Positions 26,901 to 28,774 of a stretch of DNA of 28,774 bases are shown here, one piece after another; position 1 is the stretch's first letter; every line of letters starts with the position of its first letter. The DNA comes from a virus. The position numbers and the translations under genes were made by a program. The stretch lies in IMG/VR virus record IMGVR_UViG_3300047667_000849, positions 1 through 28,774 of that record; one strand, given 5' to 3'. A model generated the notes under the pieces. It was not told where the DNA came from. It saw nothing but the letters and a program-made list of their open reading frames with translations, and searched no databases.

Positions 26901-28042
26901 GTATTGAATCCTACTACAATCATATATGTAACGAATGGGGCGTACAACCTACGTCTCTAGTCTACACAGGATATGAACATGTAGAAGCACAACTAAAGTC
27001 TTATACAAAAGAGCGTTGGTTAGTAGCAAGTGAAGAAGGAAGACAACAAATAGAAGATGAAGTGTTCGACATCTATCGAACAGTAAACATCATCCCTATT
27101 ACGTACTTTAGTTTAGAAGGTTGTAAGAAAGAACTTAAATCACTAGGGCAAAAGAGTCATAATATTGTTGACAGTAAGATCGGCGTTGGTGCTACAGCAG
27201 GACAAAACTTTAGTAGATTTTGGTTTCCTAATATGCAAGAAGCATATACACGTAAAGACAAAATGGTTAGTATGCGAGCAAGATTCTATGACGATACTCG
27301 TTTACGTAGAGCAATAAGTTTTTGTTACAAATATAGAGACGAAACAGATAAAAGCGTACTACCTCAAAACATACGTAGAGCATTAGACTTAGTAAGCGGC
27401 GGCACTATTGCTAACTTTAAACCAATGAACGCTAGAGCTGTGTACGATTACATATGTCCAGCGTTCATGGGTAACGTATTGGACTTTAGTTCAGGCTACG
27501 GAGGACGCATGTTAGGCGCCCTTACAAGCAATCTAAGGTACCACTACACGGGTATAGAGCCTAACACTAAAACATATAACGGATTAGTAGCACTAGGCGA
27601 GCTTATGACTAGTTTAGGACTAGGTAGTGGTTTCGAAATGCATCACTTACCAAGCGAACAGTTTACACCGCAGCCAGGATACTATGATGCCGCATTTAGT
27701 AGTCCGCCTTACTTTAATTTAGAAACATATACTGACGAATCTACACAGTGTATGAATAGTTGTGCTAACTTAGATGAATGGTTTGCAAACTATGTTACTC
27801 CTACAATAGAAATGTTACACACAGCTCTTGCTAAAGATGCTATCTATGCTGTTAATATTGCAGACTACAAAGACGGCAAAGAAGAATTTAACATTGTTGA
27901 ACAATGGAAACAAACTAGTGAACAAGTAGGGTTTACATATCAAAAGCAAATAGATATGGTGTTGAACGTCCGACCGGGTGTTGGCAACGACAAAGCATCA
28001 AATAGTTATAAGTCAGAAGGTATCTATTTGTTCAAAAAATAG
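26897..28042 (+). CDS. DNA methyltransferase (N4-cytosine/N6-adenine type)
   Basis: A 381-residue amino-methyltransferase. About 190 N-terminal residues form an unrecognised helical domain. Then motif I VLDFSSGYGGRMLGA (about 194) and motif IV AFSSPPYFNLETYTDE (S-P-P-Y about 268) give the AdoMet and catalytic sites. S-P-P-Y is typical of exocyclic amino methylation. No restriction enzyme is beside it, so it may protect phage DNA or mark it. The start at 26897 overlaps the peptidase stop (ATGA); an in-frame ATG at 26882 is less likely. Confidence 0.87.
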   Translation: MSIESYYNHICNEWGVQPTSLVYTGYEHVEAQLKSYTKERWLVASEEGRQQIEDEVFDIYRTVNIIPITYFSLEGCKKELKSLGQKSHNIVDSKIGVGATAGQNFSRFWFPNMQEAYTRKDKMVSMRARFYDDTRLRRAISFCYKYRDETDKSVLPQNIRRALDLVSGGTIANFKPMNARAVYDYICPAFMGNVLDFSSGYGGRMLGALTSNLRYHYTGIEPNTKTYNGLVALGELMTSLGLGSGFEMHHLPSEQFTPQPGYYDAAFSSPPYFNLETYTDESTQCMNSCANLDEWFANYVTPTIEMLHTALAKDAIYAVNIADYKDGKEEFNIVEQWKQTSEQVGFTYQKQIDMVLNVRPGVGNDKASNSYKSEGIYLFKK

Positions 28043-28043
28043 G

Positions 28044-28071
28044 TTGACATCTACCTTAAAGATGTTATTAT
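28044..28071 (+). promoter_or_regulatory. Sigma-70-type promoter TTGACA-16-TATTAT
   Basis: TTGACA (28044-28049) and TATTAT (28066-28071) with a 16-base spacer. The spacer is flanked by the short inverted repeat ACATCT/AGATGT, a possible operator. It drives the ParB-like gene after a leader of about 70 bases. Confidence 0.78.
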
Positions 28072-28145
28072 ATAACTGTAGCTAGTATTTCGATACACAC
28101 TACATACACTAACCGCAAAATTATAGTAGCGAACTGGAGAACAAA

Positions 28146-28774
28146 ATGAAAACTAAAGTATACAATCGTCAGATTGAAATTAACAAATATCTCAAAAAAT
28201 TTAAAGTAGTTTTTGAAATAAAAGACGATGCTATTGACACTCGCACAATGGCAGAAAACTACGACAGTGGTATTATTCCACTAGAGGACATTGCAGTTGC
28301 AATAGACATTGCATTAGGTCCAAACAAAAAACCAATTCCAACACCAGATCCATATGACCCTGCAACAGGCATTGTAAAGTTTGCCTATGTACAATGGCCG
28401 CAACTGTACCTTTGGCCACGTTTCCAACGTGATGTAGCACCTAATCACTTGTATAAGATTGAACAAGACTTTGATCATACTTGTGTAATTGTACCAACTG
28501 CTATTAAGATAGGTGACAAGTATATGTTATGGGATGGTCACCATACTACCCACAATATGAAGCGTCAAAACTATACACAGTTTCCTATTTGGTATATCGA
28601 CACTGCTATGATTACTGATGAGCAAGTTAAAGAAGCAGGATTTGATAACAAAACTGAATATGCAGTTTGGCTTGCTGGACAAAACATGATCCGCATTAAC
28701 AGTCGTAACAAGCGTAAGCTATCTGCTTATGACGAGTTTATGATACTACTAGAAACAAAAGATAGTGCTACAGT
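28146..28774 (+). CDS. ParB/Srx-like protein (3' truncated by window end)
   Basis: An open frame from the ATG at 28146 (ribosome site ACTGGAGAAC) to the window edge, 209 residues visible. A ParB/sulfiredoxin-like core is seen: LYLWPRFQRDV, then VPTAIKIGDKYMLWDGHHTT, then the FPIWYID strand, with the D-G-H-H nucleotide-binding motif. Two basic stretches follow (RINSRNKRKL). Proteins like this occur in marine T4-like phages; roles proposed for the fold include nuclease, CTPase and DNA partition. The C-terminus is missing. Confidence 0.82.
   Translation, partial: MKTKVYNRQIEINKYLKKFKVVFEIKDDAIDTRTMAENYDSGIIPLEDIAVAIDIALGPNKKPIPTPDPYDPATGIVKFAYVQWPQLYLWPRFQRDVAPNHLYKIEQDFDHTCVIVPTAIKIGDKYMLWDGHHTTHNMKRQNYTQFPIWYIDTAMITDEQVKEAGFDNKTEYAVWLAGQNMIRINSRNKRKLSAYDEFMILLETKDSAT

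Noticed and set aside
1-28774. Prophage or bacterial chromosome origin
   Set aside because: No integrase, attachment repeats, repressor or housekeeping operons; late promoters and phage-type genes run through the whole window. Bacterial-looking genes (infA, rpsU, guaC, csgG) are interleaved with phage-type genes and signals.

Overview
The window looks like an internal piece of the genome of a lytic, T4-like marine myovirus, most like the pelagimyophages of SAR11-type alphaproteobacteria. The sequence is AT-rich and tightly packed, with many ATGA or TAATG gene overlaps. It carries T4-type late promoters (TATAAATA) beside near-consensus sigma-70 promoters. Its gene content is typical of marine T4-like phages: NrdB, glutaredoxin, PAAR tip, GroES, Hsp20, ClpS, bS21, SNase, heme oxygenase plus bilin reductase, 2OG-Fe(II) oxygenases and a ParB-like protein. 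No integrase, repressor, transposase, rRNA or CRISPR array was seen. Host assignment is inference; a related host cannot be excluded.

Layout. 1-1818: end of ribonucleotide reductase beta, glutaredoxin, a small Sm-like protein, a PAAR tip protein and two small conserved proteins. 1919-3747: an outer-membrane-type protein, an unrecognised protein and an SNase nuclease, separated by terminators and late promoters. 3752-8188: an envelope or lysis region with a SleB-like wall hydrolase, three small lipoproteins and a four-helix inner-membrane protein with a long periplasmic coiled coil and a peptidoglycan-binding-like motif. 8172-11235: bS21, a 2OG oxygenase, GMP reductase and a multi-pass permease. 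11288-13149: a second outer-membrane-type protein, then GroES, Hsp20 and ClpS. 13149-14394: heme oxygenase overlapping a PcyX-like bilin reductase. 14408-15532: a protein with a PD-(D/E)XK nuclease signature.

15592-22358 is the most striking block. Behind two tandem late promoters lies one contiguous cassette: CsgF, CsgG, a curlin-repeat protein, a FecR-domain protein ending in curlin-like repeats, a larger curlin-repeat protein, a 73-residue protein, and a CHASE2 three-TM class III adenylate cyclase. It reads as a late-expressed phage system that exports amyloid-like fibre subunits through a CsgG pore. It is linked to a periplasmic sensor (FecR/CHASE2) that would make cAMP in the infected cell.

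22360-23547 is the only minus-strand island: five small genes, including two paralogous holin-like membrane proteins and a Cys-rich mini-protein. 23571-28774 returns to the plus strand with peroxiredoxin, a second 2OG oxygenase, a cupin, tRNA-Arg(ACG), an acidic protein, an AbrB-like protein overlapping translation factor IF-1, a metallopeptidase, a DNA methyltransferase and a truncated ParB-like gene.

The genes suggest four coordinated host takeovers: nucleotide supply (NrdB, glutaredoxin, GuaC), translation (bS21, IF-1, tRNA-Arg), proteostasis (GroES, Hsp20, ClpS) and late envelope remodelling (lipoproteins, outer-membrane proteins, curli-type secretion). No gene-free stretch exceeds 300 bases; the longest, 15533-15696 on the plus strand, holds hairpins and the tandem late promoters.
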